A DNA stretch of 6,797 nucleotides from CAYJVP01 sp964373615. Its GTDB lineage: Bacteria; Patescibacteriota; Patescibacteriia; UBA9934; GWF2-40-263. Shown here piece after piece: positions 1-5,733 of this stretch. The stretch covers positions 1 to 6,797 of the forward strand of contig CAYJVP010000058.1 of assembly GCA_964373615.1 (NCBI GenBank). Reading direction: 5' to 3'. Below the pieces are notes generated by a model. The model saw only the letters and a list, made by a program, of their open reading frames with translations. It did no database searches and was not told the DNA's origin. Position 1 is the stretch's first letter. Each line of letters starts with the position of its first letter. Made by a program: the position numbers and the translations under genes.

Positions 1-82
1 GACGTCTAAATGCCGTCCCAAGAACCCACAGAATTAGGTAGTTTATCCCTCATATGAGATAAATAGGTTGAACGGCAGAACG

Positions 83-274
83 GGGTCAGACATCTATCAT
101 CTTGTCAAGTTGAATAAGACGTACCGAGGCTGGGTGATTTAGACGGCGCTCATTGGCAGTGGCACGCGTTCTATCCCGCAGCATCCTTCTTGAGCAATAC
201 GAGATCGATGTGATCACCGTCTCAGCCATCTATTCGCTGTGCGGATGGGAAGAACGCGTGCCTTTGTCTGACCC
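83..274. repeat. Nested inverted repeats, possible decayed mobile-element remnant
   Basis: Two perfect inverted repeats are nested here. The outer pair is GGGTCAGACA (83-92) and TGTCTGACCC (265-274). The inner pair is GGCACGCGTTCT (161-172) and AGAACGCGTGCC (251-262). On the right side the two arms are only two bases apart, while on the left they are 68 bases apart, so the arrangement is asymmetric. No transposase ORF lies between them, and every frame is interrupted or very short. A non-autonomous or decayed element is one explanation; a regulatory stem-loop is another. The repeats are seen directly; their origin is inference. Confidence 0.4.
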
Positions 275-325
275 GCGAGGTCCAAGAGTGGCCTCATGGT
301 CTTACCAAGATTGAGCGTCCTCCCC

Positions 326-352
326 ATCATACATCACAGCTGTTTGTATGAT
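326..352. promoter_or_regulatory. Operator-like palindrome upstream of the small ORF
   Basis: The arms ATCATACA (326-333) and TGTATGAT (345-352) are perfect inverted repeats, and the centre contains the palindrome ACAGCTGT (336-343). The whole 27-base site lies directly upstream of a possible Shine-Dalgarno sequence (AGAAGG, 353-358) and an ATG at 367. It could be a repressor binding site or an RNA hairpin. No good -35/-10 pair is visible around it, so a promoter role is not supported. Confidence 0.3.
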
Positions 353-366
353 AGAAGGTCGGGATA

Positions 367-528
367 ATGGATTTTTTAAACAGCCTGCCTCGGACGAATC
401 CTGAATCCGGACCCCAGTTCCGATGCGCTTCGGCGGGCGAAGGCACGTTCAATCTCCGACCAGCTCAGACTGACCCTGAGCGTGTCGAAGGATCAACGAA
501 CATCCATCAGTTTTTCAGAGGTCCCTAA
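367..528 (+). CDS. Possible 53-residue hypothetical protein
   Basis: The frame starts at ATG 367 and ends at TAA 526-528. AGAAGG (353-358) lies eight bases upstream of the ATG as a possible Shine-Dalgarno sequence. A rho-independent terminator begins six bases after the stop, which is the main reason to take the frame seriously. Against it, the product has no recognisable domain, and residues around 36-42 (DPERVEG) are simply the translation of a REP-like palindrome, as often happens when such repeats land in or create ORFs. It may be the end of a broken gene or no gene at all. The function is unknown. Confidence 0.27.
   Translation: MDFLNSLPRTNPESGPQFRCASAGEGTFNLRPAQTDPERVEGSTNIHQFFRGP
471..495. 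repeat. REP-like interspersed palindrome
   Basis: The outer arms TGACCCT (471-477) and AGGATCA (489-495) pair with one mismatch around a core containing GAGCGTGTCGA. The element resembles the CCCTGAGC...TCGAAGG palindrome that is scattered through intergenic regions of many bacterial genomes; this resemblance is from memory. Only one copy is seen in the window, so its repetitive nature cannot be shown here. A second small stem, CTTCG (428-432) with CGAAG (438-442), lies shortly upstream. Confidence 0.45.
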
Positions 529-534
529 GAATAG

Positions 535-561
535 AACCTCGGTGTCAGTCCCGAGGTTTTT
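535..561 (+). terminator. Rho-independent terminator, plus strand
   Basis: An eight-base-pair stem, AACCTCGG (535-542) with CCGAGGTT (551-558), closes an eight-base loop and runs into a T tract (557-561, then CGTTT). This is the classic intrinsic terminator form for plus-strand transcription. On the minus strand the hairpin is followed only by the weaker TTCTATTCTT, so it might also stop readthrough from the convergent toxin gene, but less efficiently. Its clear orientation implies that some transcript comes from the left part of the window. Confidence 0.75.
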
Positions 562-606
562 CGTTTGAGAGAGATCTCCAGAGAAGTTCAAAAATCATGC
601 GTGGTG

Positions 607-635
607 GCCTCAAAGTTTTGTCCTCACTTTGAGGC
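607..635 (-). repeat. Perfect 10-bp inverted repeat spanning the toxin stop codon
   Basis: GCCTCAAAGT (607-616) and ACTTTGAGGC (626-635) are exact inverted repeats around a nine-base spacer. In the mRNA of the PIN gene they form a hairpin that includes the TGA stop (610-612) and the last codons. No T tract follows directly; the nearest is about 12 bases on. It is therefore not a standard terminator. It may protect the 3' end of the toxin mRNA or act in termination together with the hairpin at 535-558. Confidence 0.5.
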
Positions 636-972
636 GTATCATCTTTTTGAAGTCTTTGGTATTTTTCGTGACGAGCGGCACATCGATTTCCAGGGCGGTG
701 GCGGCAATCAATATATCTATTGGACGCGCACGTGGTCGTGTTCGTCCGATCTGTGCGGCGCGGCGCGCAATTGCTTCTGAAACCGGGACGATTTCGCAAA
801 GCGATAAAAGGTCTGAAAAGGCGCGTTCTTCCTCTTCCGGCATGCCTGGAAAGCGTAAACATTCGAACACTGTCAAGGTTGAGACGGCGACTGAATTTGG
901 ATCAAAAAAAAGACGTTCGCGTCCGCTGACGTGAAGGATAAGAATATTGGTGTCGAGCAGTGCTTCCACCAT
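610..972 (-). CDS. PIN-domain ribonuclease, VapC-type toxin
   Basis: This 120-residue protein is a single PIN domain, the metal-dependent RNase fold of VapC toxins. The conserved acidic residues are all visible: Asp7 in LLDTNILI, Glu37 in the following strand-helix (TVFECLRF), Asp86 in PIDILIAATALE, and Asp107 in the final TKNTKDF block. They would bind Mg2+ or Mn2+ for RNA cleavage; in characterised VapCs the targets are tRNA or rRNA, but the target here cannot be predicted. The ATG at 972 is chosen because the domain starts right there and GGAAG lies eight bases upstream. A TTG five codons earlier would overlap the upstream gene. The putative antitoxin stop lies five bases upstream, as usual for a co-transcribed toxin-antitoxin pair. 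The PIN call is firm; the toxin role is inferred from context. Confidence 0.88.
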   Translation of the reverse strand: MVEALLDTNILILHVSGRERLFFDPNSVAVSTLTVFECLRFPGMPEEEERAFSDLLSLCEIVPVSEAIARRAAQIGRTRPRARPIDILIAATALEIDVPLVTKNTKDFKKMIRLKVRTKL

Positions 973-977
973 ACAGC

Positions 978-1214
978 CTACTTCCAAATTTGGCGGCCGT
1001 GCTCGACCAACGTCTTGAGTTCGGCGCCGCGCTTCTTGGAGATGGCCCCAAAGGTGCTCGTGAACACCGTGCGCGCCCGTTTCTGTTGGCGAAGCCGACC
1101 TTCTTGCACCATTTCTTCTAAACGGCTACGAGTGGTCACTTGCGGGCGACGTTCGAGGTTCCGGATTCGATGCTCCAACTCTTTCATTTTTGATTGAATC
1201 GTTTTAAGGGTCAT
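978..1214 (-). CDS. Putative antitoxin partner of the PIN toxin
   Basis: This small basic protein (78 residues from ATG 1214) lies directly upstream of the PIN toxin with a five-base gap, the standard place for a VapB-type antitoxin. The N-terminal part (QSKMKELEHRIRNLERR) looks like an amphipathic, coiled-coil-forming helix. The remainder is rich in Arg, Lys and Gln. I cannot see a clear ribbon-helix-helix, AbrB or Phd motif, so the antitoxin family is not assigned. The frame can be extended to a TTG at 1250, but a promoter (TTGAAA, TATACT) occupies that extension and its -10 box ends eight bases before ATG 1214, so the shorter start is preferred. The identification rests on position and size. 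Confidence 0.7.
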   Translation of the reverse strand: MTLKTIQSKMKELEHRIRNLERRPQVTTRSRLEEMVQEGRLRQQKRARTVFTSTFGAISKKRGAELKTLVEHGRQIWK

Positions 1215-1222
1215 ATGCCTGA

Positions 1223-1250
1223 AGTATACCAAAGACCTCTCCTTTTTCAA
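1223..1250 (-). promoter_or_regulatory. Sigma70-type promoter of the toxin-antitoxin pair
   Basis: On the minus strand TTGAAA (1250-1245) and TATACT (1228-1223) are separated by 16 bases, close to consensus. The -10 box ends eight bases before ATG 1214, so the transcript would start at or within a few bases of the start codon. The promoter lies just after the recA stop (1271-1273), and no terminator is visible between recA and the pair, so readthrough from recA may add to expression. Confidence 0.62.
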
Positions 1251-1270
1251 TTTCCCCCCTTTTCATAGGA

Positions 1271-2314
1271 TTACTCGCTAGAGTTGTCAGCCACCTCGAC
1301 CGCCTCGCCTGCTTGGATCTTTTTTTCAATCGCCTTGCGGATGTCCGCCATGGTTTTCGGGTGCTCCTTCAGGTACGACCGCGCGTTCTCGCGGCCAACG
1401 CCAAGGCGCTCCTCTCCGAAAGTGTAAGAGTTACCATTTTTGGTGATGATGCTCGTCGGGACGCCGACATCGAGAAGGTCGCCCGCGATAGAAATTCCCT
1501 CATTGTAAAGGATGTCGAACTCACACGTGCGAAACGGGGGCGCGACTTTATTTTTGACAATTTTTACCCGCGTGCGATTACCGATGATCTGCTCGGCCTG
1601 CTTGATCTGCGCGTTGCGTCGAATCTCGACGCGGATGGAGCTGTAGAATTTCAGCGCATTGCCGCCAGGTGTTGTCTCGGGGTTCCCGAACATGACGCCG
1701 ATTTTCATGCGGATCTGGTTGATGAAGACCACAATCGTTTTAGACTTGCTCACGATGGCGGCGAGTTTCCGAAGCGCCTGGCTCATGAGCCGCGCCTGGA
1801 GCCCCATGTGGGTGTCTCCCATATCCCCCTCGATCTCGGCTTTTGGAGTCAACGCCGCCACGGAGTCAATGACAATGACGTCAACAGCGTTTGAGCGCAC
1901 AAGTGTTTCAACGATTTCAAGCGCCTGCTCGCCCGTGTCAGGTTGCGAAATAAAAAGCTCGTCAATATTGACGCCGATACGCTTAGCGTAATCCGGATCG
2001 AGCGCGTGTTCCGCGTCGACATAAGCGGCAACCCCGCCTGTTTTTTGTACCTCGGCCACGATGTGTTGGGCGAGCGTGGTTTTCCCGGACGATTCTGGTC
2101 CAAAGATTTCGATAATGCGTCCGCGCGGCACCCCACCGACCCCAAGGGCGAGGTCAAGCGAAAGACAACCGGTCGTCACCGCGTCCACTTTCATCGCCTT
2201 TGCTTCCCCAAGGCGCATGATGGATCCCTCACCAAATCGTTGACGAATCTGGGAGATCGCCTCAAGTGCGGCCTGTGATTTTCCGGATGCTTCTTCTGTC
2301 ACGTGTTTTGCCAT
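1271..2314 (-). CDS. recA: RecA recombinase
   Basis: RecA binds single-stranded DNA as an ATP-dependent filament and catalyses strand exchange in recombinational repair; in many bacteria it also stimulates LexA self-cleavage. The 347-residue length is normal. Walker A GPESSGKT is at residues 72-79, the catalytic Glu lies in VDAEHALD (Glu102), and Walker B VIVIDS is near 146-151. DNA-binding loop 1 lies around EGDMGDTHMG (162-171) and loop 2 around 200-218 (INQIRMKIGVMFGNPETTPGG). The C-terminal tail is short and acidic. No intein, frameshift or missing motif is seen. The start at ATG 2314 begins the usual N-terminal helix and lacks a strong Shine-Dalgarno sequence; a promoter -10 box ends eight bases upstream, suggesting a nearly leaderless mRNA. 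The neighbours upstream are rodZ-like and ftsK, and a toxin-antitoxin pair follows. Confidence 0.99.
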   Translation of the reverse strand: MAKHVTEEASGKSQAALEAISQIRQRFGEGSIMRLGEAKAMKVDAVTTGCLSLDLALGVGGVPRGRIIEIFGPESSGKTTLAQHIVAEVQKTGGVAAYVDAEHALDPDYAKRIGVNIDELFISQPDTGEQALEIVETLVRSNAVDVIVIDSVAALTPKAEIEGDMGDTHMGLQARLMSQALRKLAAIVSKSKTIVVFINQIRMKIGVMFGNPETTPGGNALKFYSSIRVEIRRNAQIKQAEQIIGNRTRVKIVKNKVAPPFRTCEFDILYNEGISIAGDLLDVGVPTSIITKNGNSYTFGEERLGVGRENARSYLKEHPKTMADIRKAIEKKIQAGEAVEVADNSSE

Positions 2315-2322
2315 ACAGGTCT

Positions 2323-2350
2323 ATCTTAGAGAATCTTGAGGTTTTGACAA
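2323..2350 (-). promoter_or_regulatory. Sigma70-type promoter of recA
   Basis: On the minus strand TTGTCA (2350-2345) and TAAGAT (2328-2323) are 16 bases apart. The -10 box ends eight bases before the recA ATG, the same spacing as at the toxin-antitoxin promoter. It lies downstream of the rodZ-like terminator, so recA appears to be transcribed separately. A palindromic site (2359-2377) sits just upstream of the -35 box. Confidence 0.58.
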
Positions 2351-2358
2351 TGGATGTG

Positions 2359-2377
2359 TTCTGTTTGTCTGACAGAA
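2359..2377. promoter_or_regulatory. Palindromic site upstream of the recA promoter, candidate regulator site
   Basis: TTCTGT (2359-2364) and ACAGAA (2372-2377) are perfect inverted repeats with a seven-base spacer. The internal 12-mer TTGTCTGACAGA (2365-2376) occurs again exactly at 2469-2480 in the same intergenic region. The site lies about nine bases upstream of the recA -35 box. Its CTGT-N7-ACAG pattern is close to the proteobacterial LexA box (CTGT-N8-ACAG) but one base short, so it is not a match. A damage-response operator is possible but unproven. Confidence 0.4.
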
Positions 2378-2390
2378 TGTGATTTGATGA

Positions 2391-2417
2391 AAAGAGTACG
2401 ACCAGATGATCGTACTC
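2391..2417 (-). terminator. Rho-independent terminator after the rodZ-like gene
   Basis: GAGTACGA (2394-2401) and TCGTACTC (2410-2417) form an eight-base-pair stem with an eight-base loop. Read on the minus strand the hairpin is followed by TTTTCATC, a short T tract. It lies about 85 bases after the rodZ-like stop and ahead of the recA promoter, so it would separate the ftsK-rodZ transcript from recA. A T run (2424-2430) also follows on the plus strand after six further bases, but plus-strand transcription here has no other support. Confidence 0.65.
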
Positions 2418-2500
2418 CTCCGTCTTTTTTTGACCGTTCGCGTTGTTCATCAGAACTGACAGCAGCTGTTGTCTGACAGATTTTGAAACAGGTGTGGATA

Positions 2501-3214
2501 TTATTTCAGGACCACGCTTGTGGATAAGATACCAAATTGACGCGGTTCATCCTGTTCAAGAACGACTCTCCGATAGATCGTGGTCTTGCGCGAATGTCGC
2601 GTGGCGCCTTCAATGGCGATGACGTTCAGTCCCCGTTCAAGCGCGACCTCTGCGGTAAATGTTCCGTCCGTCGCTGGCAGCACCTTTGTTCCGTTTATGA
2701 AAATTTCCGCTTCTTTTTCGGTTTTTCCGCGTACGGTTACGATCGCCTCATCCGTTGAGTATTCGTCTGTCGGCTCATACACAACGACCTCTGGCGGTTG
2801 AAGAAGTGAGCGAACCTGGTGGCCCAGATAGGCTGCGAGTGTCAAAAATAGGAAGCTCATCGCGGCTGTTTTCCAGAGTCGATGGGCGGCGAAAAAGGAA
2901 CTCGCGCGCACCTTTTGGCGTGGGAGACGCGAAGGGTCGATCAAATCACAGGTGCCACGTTCCTCCTCGAAACGTTCCAAAAAGTAGGTCACATCCCCAC
3001 CGAGCGCCTTCACATAGGTGCGAAGAAAATTTTTGGCGTACATAGACTCTGGCAGGCGGCCATAGGCTGCCTGCTCAAAAGCCTCCAGATAGCGGCGCTG
3101 GATTTTCGTTTTTTCGACCATGTGGTCAAGCGAAACGTTAAGATTGCGCCGCATCGTGCGTAGCTTATCTCCAATCGTTTCCGTCTGGTCGAAATTTCGG
3201 ACCGCGAAAGCCAT
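2501..3214 (-). CDS. RodZ-type membrane protein with cytoplasmic HTH domain
   Basis: The 237-residue protein has the RodZ/YmfM layout. A helix-turn-helix of the RodZ type fills about residues 14-85 (GDKLRTMRRNLNVSLDHMVEKT, then YLEAFEQ, YGRLPESMYAKNFLRTYVKAL). A basic stretch follows (96-116), then one transmembrane segment near 115-131. The outside part (about 142-222) is predicted to be a small beta-sandwich of the kind found after PEGA- or glucodextranase-like regions, with VVYEPTDE, VTVRGKTEKEAEIFINGT and GLNVIAIEGATRHS. RodZ links MreB filaments to the cell wall machinery in rod-shaped bacteria; whether this cell has MreB is not visible here. The start at ATG 3214 has TAAGG five bases upstream and lies 21 bases after the ftsK stop, so it is the second gene of the ftsK transcript. 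The HTH is conserved as a protein-binding fold, so DNA binding should not be assumed. Confidence 0.85.
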   Translation of the reverse strand: MAFAVRNFDQTETIGDKLRTMRRNLNVSLDHMVEKTKIQRRYLEAFEQAAYGRLPESMYAKNFLRTYVKALGGDVTYFLERFEEERGTCDLIDPSRLPRQKVRASSFFAAHRLWKTAAMSFLFLTLAAYLGHQVRSLLQPPEVVVYEPTDEYSTDEAIVTVRGKTEKEAEIFINGTKVLPATDGTFTAEVALERGLNVIAIEGATRHSRKTTIYRRVVLEQDEPRQFGILSTSVVLK

Positions 3215-3235
3215 ATCGGCCTTATTGTGCCTCCG

Positions 3236-5539
3236 CTATTTTTTTTCGTCCAGGTACTCGCCTTCTTGTGCGGCAAGATAGTCGTCCTCATCAAGGTTTC
3301 CTTCATCAACCGTCCCTTCTGTCCCCTGTTCCTTCTGTAGCCCTGTCTCTTCTAAACCACCCTCAAACTCTCGTCCGTCGCGACCCGCGAGGGGCCATTC
3401 TTGAACCAACACCTCGCGCGGCTTTGATCCGTCCGGTCCTCCCACCACGCCGCGTTCCTCAAGGATGTCGAGCATGCGCGCCGCGCGCCCGTACCCAACC
3501 TTCAGGCGCCGCTGCAGAAGTGAGGTTGATGCGCGTCCGGCTTGGATAACGGCCTGCGCCGCGTCATCGAGCAAGGGATCGTTCTCGCCTCCCCCATCAA
3601 ACACACTCACCCCGCGTTCCGTTTGTGTCACGGCGTAGTTGTAGTCTGGCGTGCCCTCGCGTTTGAGATGTTCAACGACGCGCCCGACCTCGGATTCGGA
3701 AACGTAAGCGCCTTGCAAGCGTACAGGCTTCGACAGTTCCGCGGACGTGAACAGCATGTCTCCTCGGCCGAGCAACTTCTCCGCGCCAGCACAGTCGAGG
3801 ATGGTGCGCGAGTCGGTTTGCGAGGCCACGGCAAAGGCGATGCGCGCCGGGAAGTTTGCTTTGATAAGCCCTGTGATGACGTCGACGGACGGGCGTTGGG
3901 TGGCAATGATGAGGTGAATCCCGGCGGCGCGCGCCATTTGGGCGATGCGCACAATCGCGGCCTCTACCTCGTGCCCGGACGCGCTCATGAGGTCCGCGAG
4001 CTCATCGATCAATACCACGATGCGCGGCATTTTCTCCTCGGCTTTTTGGTTGTACGAATTGATGTCGCGCACGCCGAACTTCGAGAGCACATCGAGTCGC
4101 CGCTCCATTTCGCGTACGGTCCACTTGAGGGCGTTTACGGTGTCATCCACCTTGGTAACGGGCGGCACCAAAAGGTGCGGGATCCCCTCGTAGGCGGTAA
4201 GTTCCACTCGTTTGGGATCCACCATGACGAAGCGCAGGTCATCCGGACTGTTTTCGTACAAGAGGGCAATGATGAGCGTGTTCAGGCACACGGATTTCCC
4301 TGAACCCGTGGCGCCTGCCACAAGCAGGTGCGGCATGCGATCAAGCGGCGTCACCCAGGTTTTCCCTGTCACGTCTTTGCCAAGGGCGATGGTAAGGTTG
4401 TTGCTGCGCCCAGAAAACGCCTTGGATTCAAGCAGGTCACGCAGAGCAACCGTGGCAACCGCTTGGTTGGGAACTTCAATGCCGACGAGGGACTTGCCAG
4501 GGATCGGAGCTTCGATGCGAATGGGATGCGCCGCGAGCGCAAGGGCAAGGTCGTTTTGCAACGCGACGATACGAGAGAGCTTCACGCCTTCGGATGGACG
4601 GAGAGCAAATTGCGTCACGGTAGGGCCGACGGAAACGTCCGCCATGTCGACGGCGATGTTGAAGTGTTCAAACGTGCGACGGATCACCTCGCGATTGCGA
4701 TCAATGTCCCCAGAGTTTGCTTTTGCTGATCGGTATTCCAAGAGATCCATGGGAAGCGAGACCTTGCGATGCGAACGAGTGGTGAGAATCCTCTCGGCGT
4801 CGCCGACTTCTTGAACGCTGGAGTTTCTGAGCGGTTGCGTGCGGAATGATTTTTTCATTTCGGACTCGTCGGCTTCCTCCACCTCGGGTCCCTCAAGCGA
4901 CTCCTCGGATTCCTCGCCCGCGATCACCCCCTCTTCTATCACGGAATCGAAACGTGTCGTGACGGGTCGACGGTGCAAAAGGTCTCCAAACCATCCGGTC
5001 AGATGCGAATGAAGAGTCATGAGACTGCGCAGCGAGGTGTTGAAAATGAGAAGCACGGAAACAAGGAGAAGCGCAGTCAAAACGACGAGCGCTGCCCAGA
5101 AGCCCGCGATGTTTGGAAGGATGGTCCCAAAGAATTGGCCAAGAAGTCCGCCAGCCTCTTGAAGTTCCTGGCCGGTCGGTTGGGCTGTCTTTAACCAGAA
5201 CAGGTTGATAAGCGCGTTTGTGGAAAGGAAGAAAAACAGGATTCCCATGTAGTTCCAGGTCCCGAACATACCGCGCTCTGGGAAGAGGAGCGTGGCGCCA
5301 ACCAAGATAAGGAGGATCGGGACGAGAAAACGATCAATGCCAAAAAAGGAGGCCATGGCTTGATCGAGCACAGAGCCAATCGTGCCGGCGATATCAAAGA
5401 AAGAAAGGAACAGGAGTGCGGCAAAGGCAAACAGGACGACCACGACAACACCGCGTTTGGTTTCCGGGTGGAGGTTGATTTTTGGTTTGTACCCCTCTCT
5501 GGCGCGGTCGCGACGCCTTGATTTCGATCTTCTGCTCAT
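3236..5539 (-). CDS. ftsK: FtsK/SpoIIIE DNA translocase
   Basis: FtsK is a membrane-anchored, ATP-driven hexameric motor that pumps chromosomal DNA through the closing septum and, in many bacteria, activates XerCD dimer resolution. From ATG 5539 the protein has 767 residues. After a basic N-terminus come four transmembrane segments (about 30-48, 71-86, 96-115, 142-166), then an acidic linker (about 201-228) and the FtsK alpha/beta motor. Walker A GATGSGKS is at 409-416, Walker B VVLIDELADLM at about 508-518, and ATQRPSVDVITG at 546-557. A C-terminal gamma winged-helix domain (about 655-714) would read oriented DNA sequences. An unusual acidic tail (722-767) ends the protein. An ATG at 5584 would add 15 residues, but it lies across the divergent promoter region, and a -10 box ends ten bases before ATG 5539, so the shorter start is preferred. 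The rodZ-like gene follows after 21 bases. Confidence 0.97.
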   Translation of the reverse strand: MSRRSKSRRRDRAREGYKPKINLHPETKRGVVVVVLFAFAALLFLSFFDIAGTIGSVLDQAMASFFGIDRFLVPILLILVGATLLFPERGMFGTWNYMGILFFFLSTNALINLFWLKTAQPTGQELQEAGGLLGQFFGTILPNIAGFWAALVVLTALLLVSVLLIFNTSLRSLMTLHSHLTGWFGDLLHRRPVTTRFDSVIEEGVIAGEESEESLEGPEVEEADESEMKKSFRTQPLRNSSVQEVGDAERILTTRSHRKVSLPMDLLEYRSAKANSGDIDRNREVIRRTFEHFNIAVDMADVSVGPTVTQFALRPSEGVKLSRIVALQNDLALALAAHPIRIEAPIPGKSLVGIEVPNQAVATVALRDLLESKAFSGRSNNLTIALGKDVTGKTWVTPLDRMPHLLVAGATGSGKSVCLNTLIIALLYENSPDDLRFVMVDPKRVELTAYEGIPHLLVPPVTKVDDTVNALKWTVREMERRLDVLSKFGVRDINSYNQKAEEKMPRIVVLIDELADLMSASGHEVEAAIVRIAQMARAAGIHLIIATQRPSVDVITGLIKANFPARIAFAVASQTDSRTILDCAGAEKLLGRGDMLFTSAELSKPVRLQGAYVSESEVGRVVEHLKREGTPDYNYAVTQTERGVSVFDGGGENDPLLDDAAQAVIQAGRASTSLLQRRLKVGYGRAARMLDILEERGVVGGPDGSKPREVLVQEWPLAGRDGREFEGGLEETGLQKEQGTEGTVDEGNLDEDDYLAAQEGEYLDEKK

Positions 5540-5549
5540 AATCGCCAAT

Positions 5550-5578
5550 ATTCTACCACGCGTGACCCTTGACAGAAA
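5550..5578 (-). promoter_or_regulatory. Extended -10 promoter of ftsK
   Basis: On the minus strand TAGAAT (5555-5550) is preceded by TGG, giving an extended -10 element. The best -35 candidate at normal spacing is TTTCTG (5578-5573), a weak match, which fits an extended -10 promoter. The -10 box ends ten bases before ATG 5539. Its -35 zone overlaps that of the divergent plus-strand promoter. Confidence 0.52.
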
Positions 5579-5597
5579 GGTCATTTTTTGTTATAGT
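5569..5597 (+). promoter_or_regulatory. Strong sigma70-type promoter, plus strand
   Basis: TTGACA (5569-5574, perfect consensus) and TATAGT (5592-5597, five of six) are separated by exactly 17 bases. Transcription would begin near 5604 and run away from ftsK into the hairpin-rich region. No start codon lies close downstream, so unlike the minus-strand promoters this one makes an RNA with a true 5' leader or a noncoding RNA. It is the best promoter in the window. Confidence 0.8.
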
Positions 5598-5649
5598 GCG
5601 TCCTCGATAAAAATTTAGGAACCTCAGTTTACGGAGGTTCAAAAGGCTG

Positions 5650-5733
5650 ATGTTTCTGGAGAGAGTCATTGGCCTTCCGATGAAAAACGTCCGTGTTTGG
5701 ACAGAAAATTCGTCGCTGACGGCTCATGGCTAA
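5650..5733 (+). CDS. Possible 27-codon leader peptide
   Basis: The first ATG after the strong promoter opens a 27-codon frame ending at TAA 5731-5733. GGAGG (5633-5637) lies 12 bases upstream, and AGG (5644-5646) is nearer but too close. The peptide begins MFLERVIGLP and has no run of regulatory codons. Its codons cover the left arm of the large hairpin (5684-5705), so translation would interfere with that fold, as in attenuation. With this length and no homology evidence, the frame may be chance. Confidence 0.2.
   Translation: MFLERVIGLPMKNVRVWTENSSLTAHG

Noticed and set aside
153..314. 53-codon plus-strand frame from TTG 153 to TGA 312-314
   Set aside because: It has no ATG, no clear Shine-Dalgarno sequence and no recognisable motif, and it contains both arms of the 12-bp inverted repeat; treated as chance.
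2361..2375. LexA (SOS) box at the recA promoter
   Set aside because: CTGT and ACAG are seven bases apart instead of eight, and the second copy has six; it does not meet the proteobacterial consensus and no Gram-positive type box is present.
2262..2450. 62-codon minus-strand frame overlapping the recA start
   Set aside because: It runs through the terminator hairpin and the recA promoter and into recA in another frame; no ribosome site or motif supports it.
5540..5584. Longer ftsK start at ATG 5584
   Set aside because: It would place the first 15 codons over the ftsK -10 box and the divergent promoter; the basic N-terminus and nearby -10 element favour ATG 5539.
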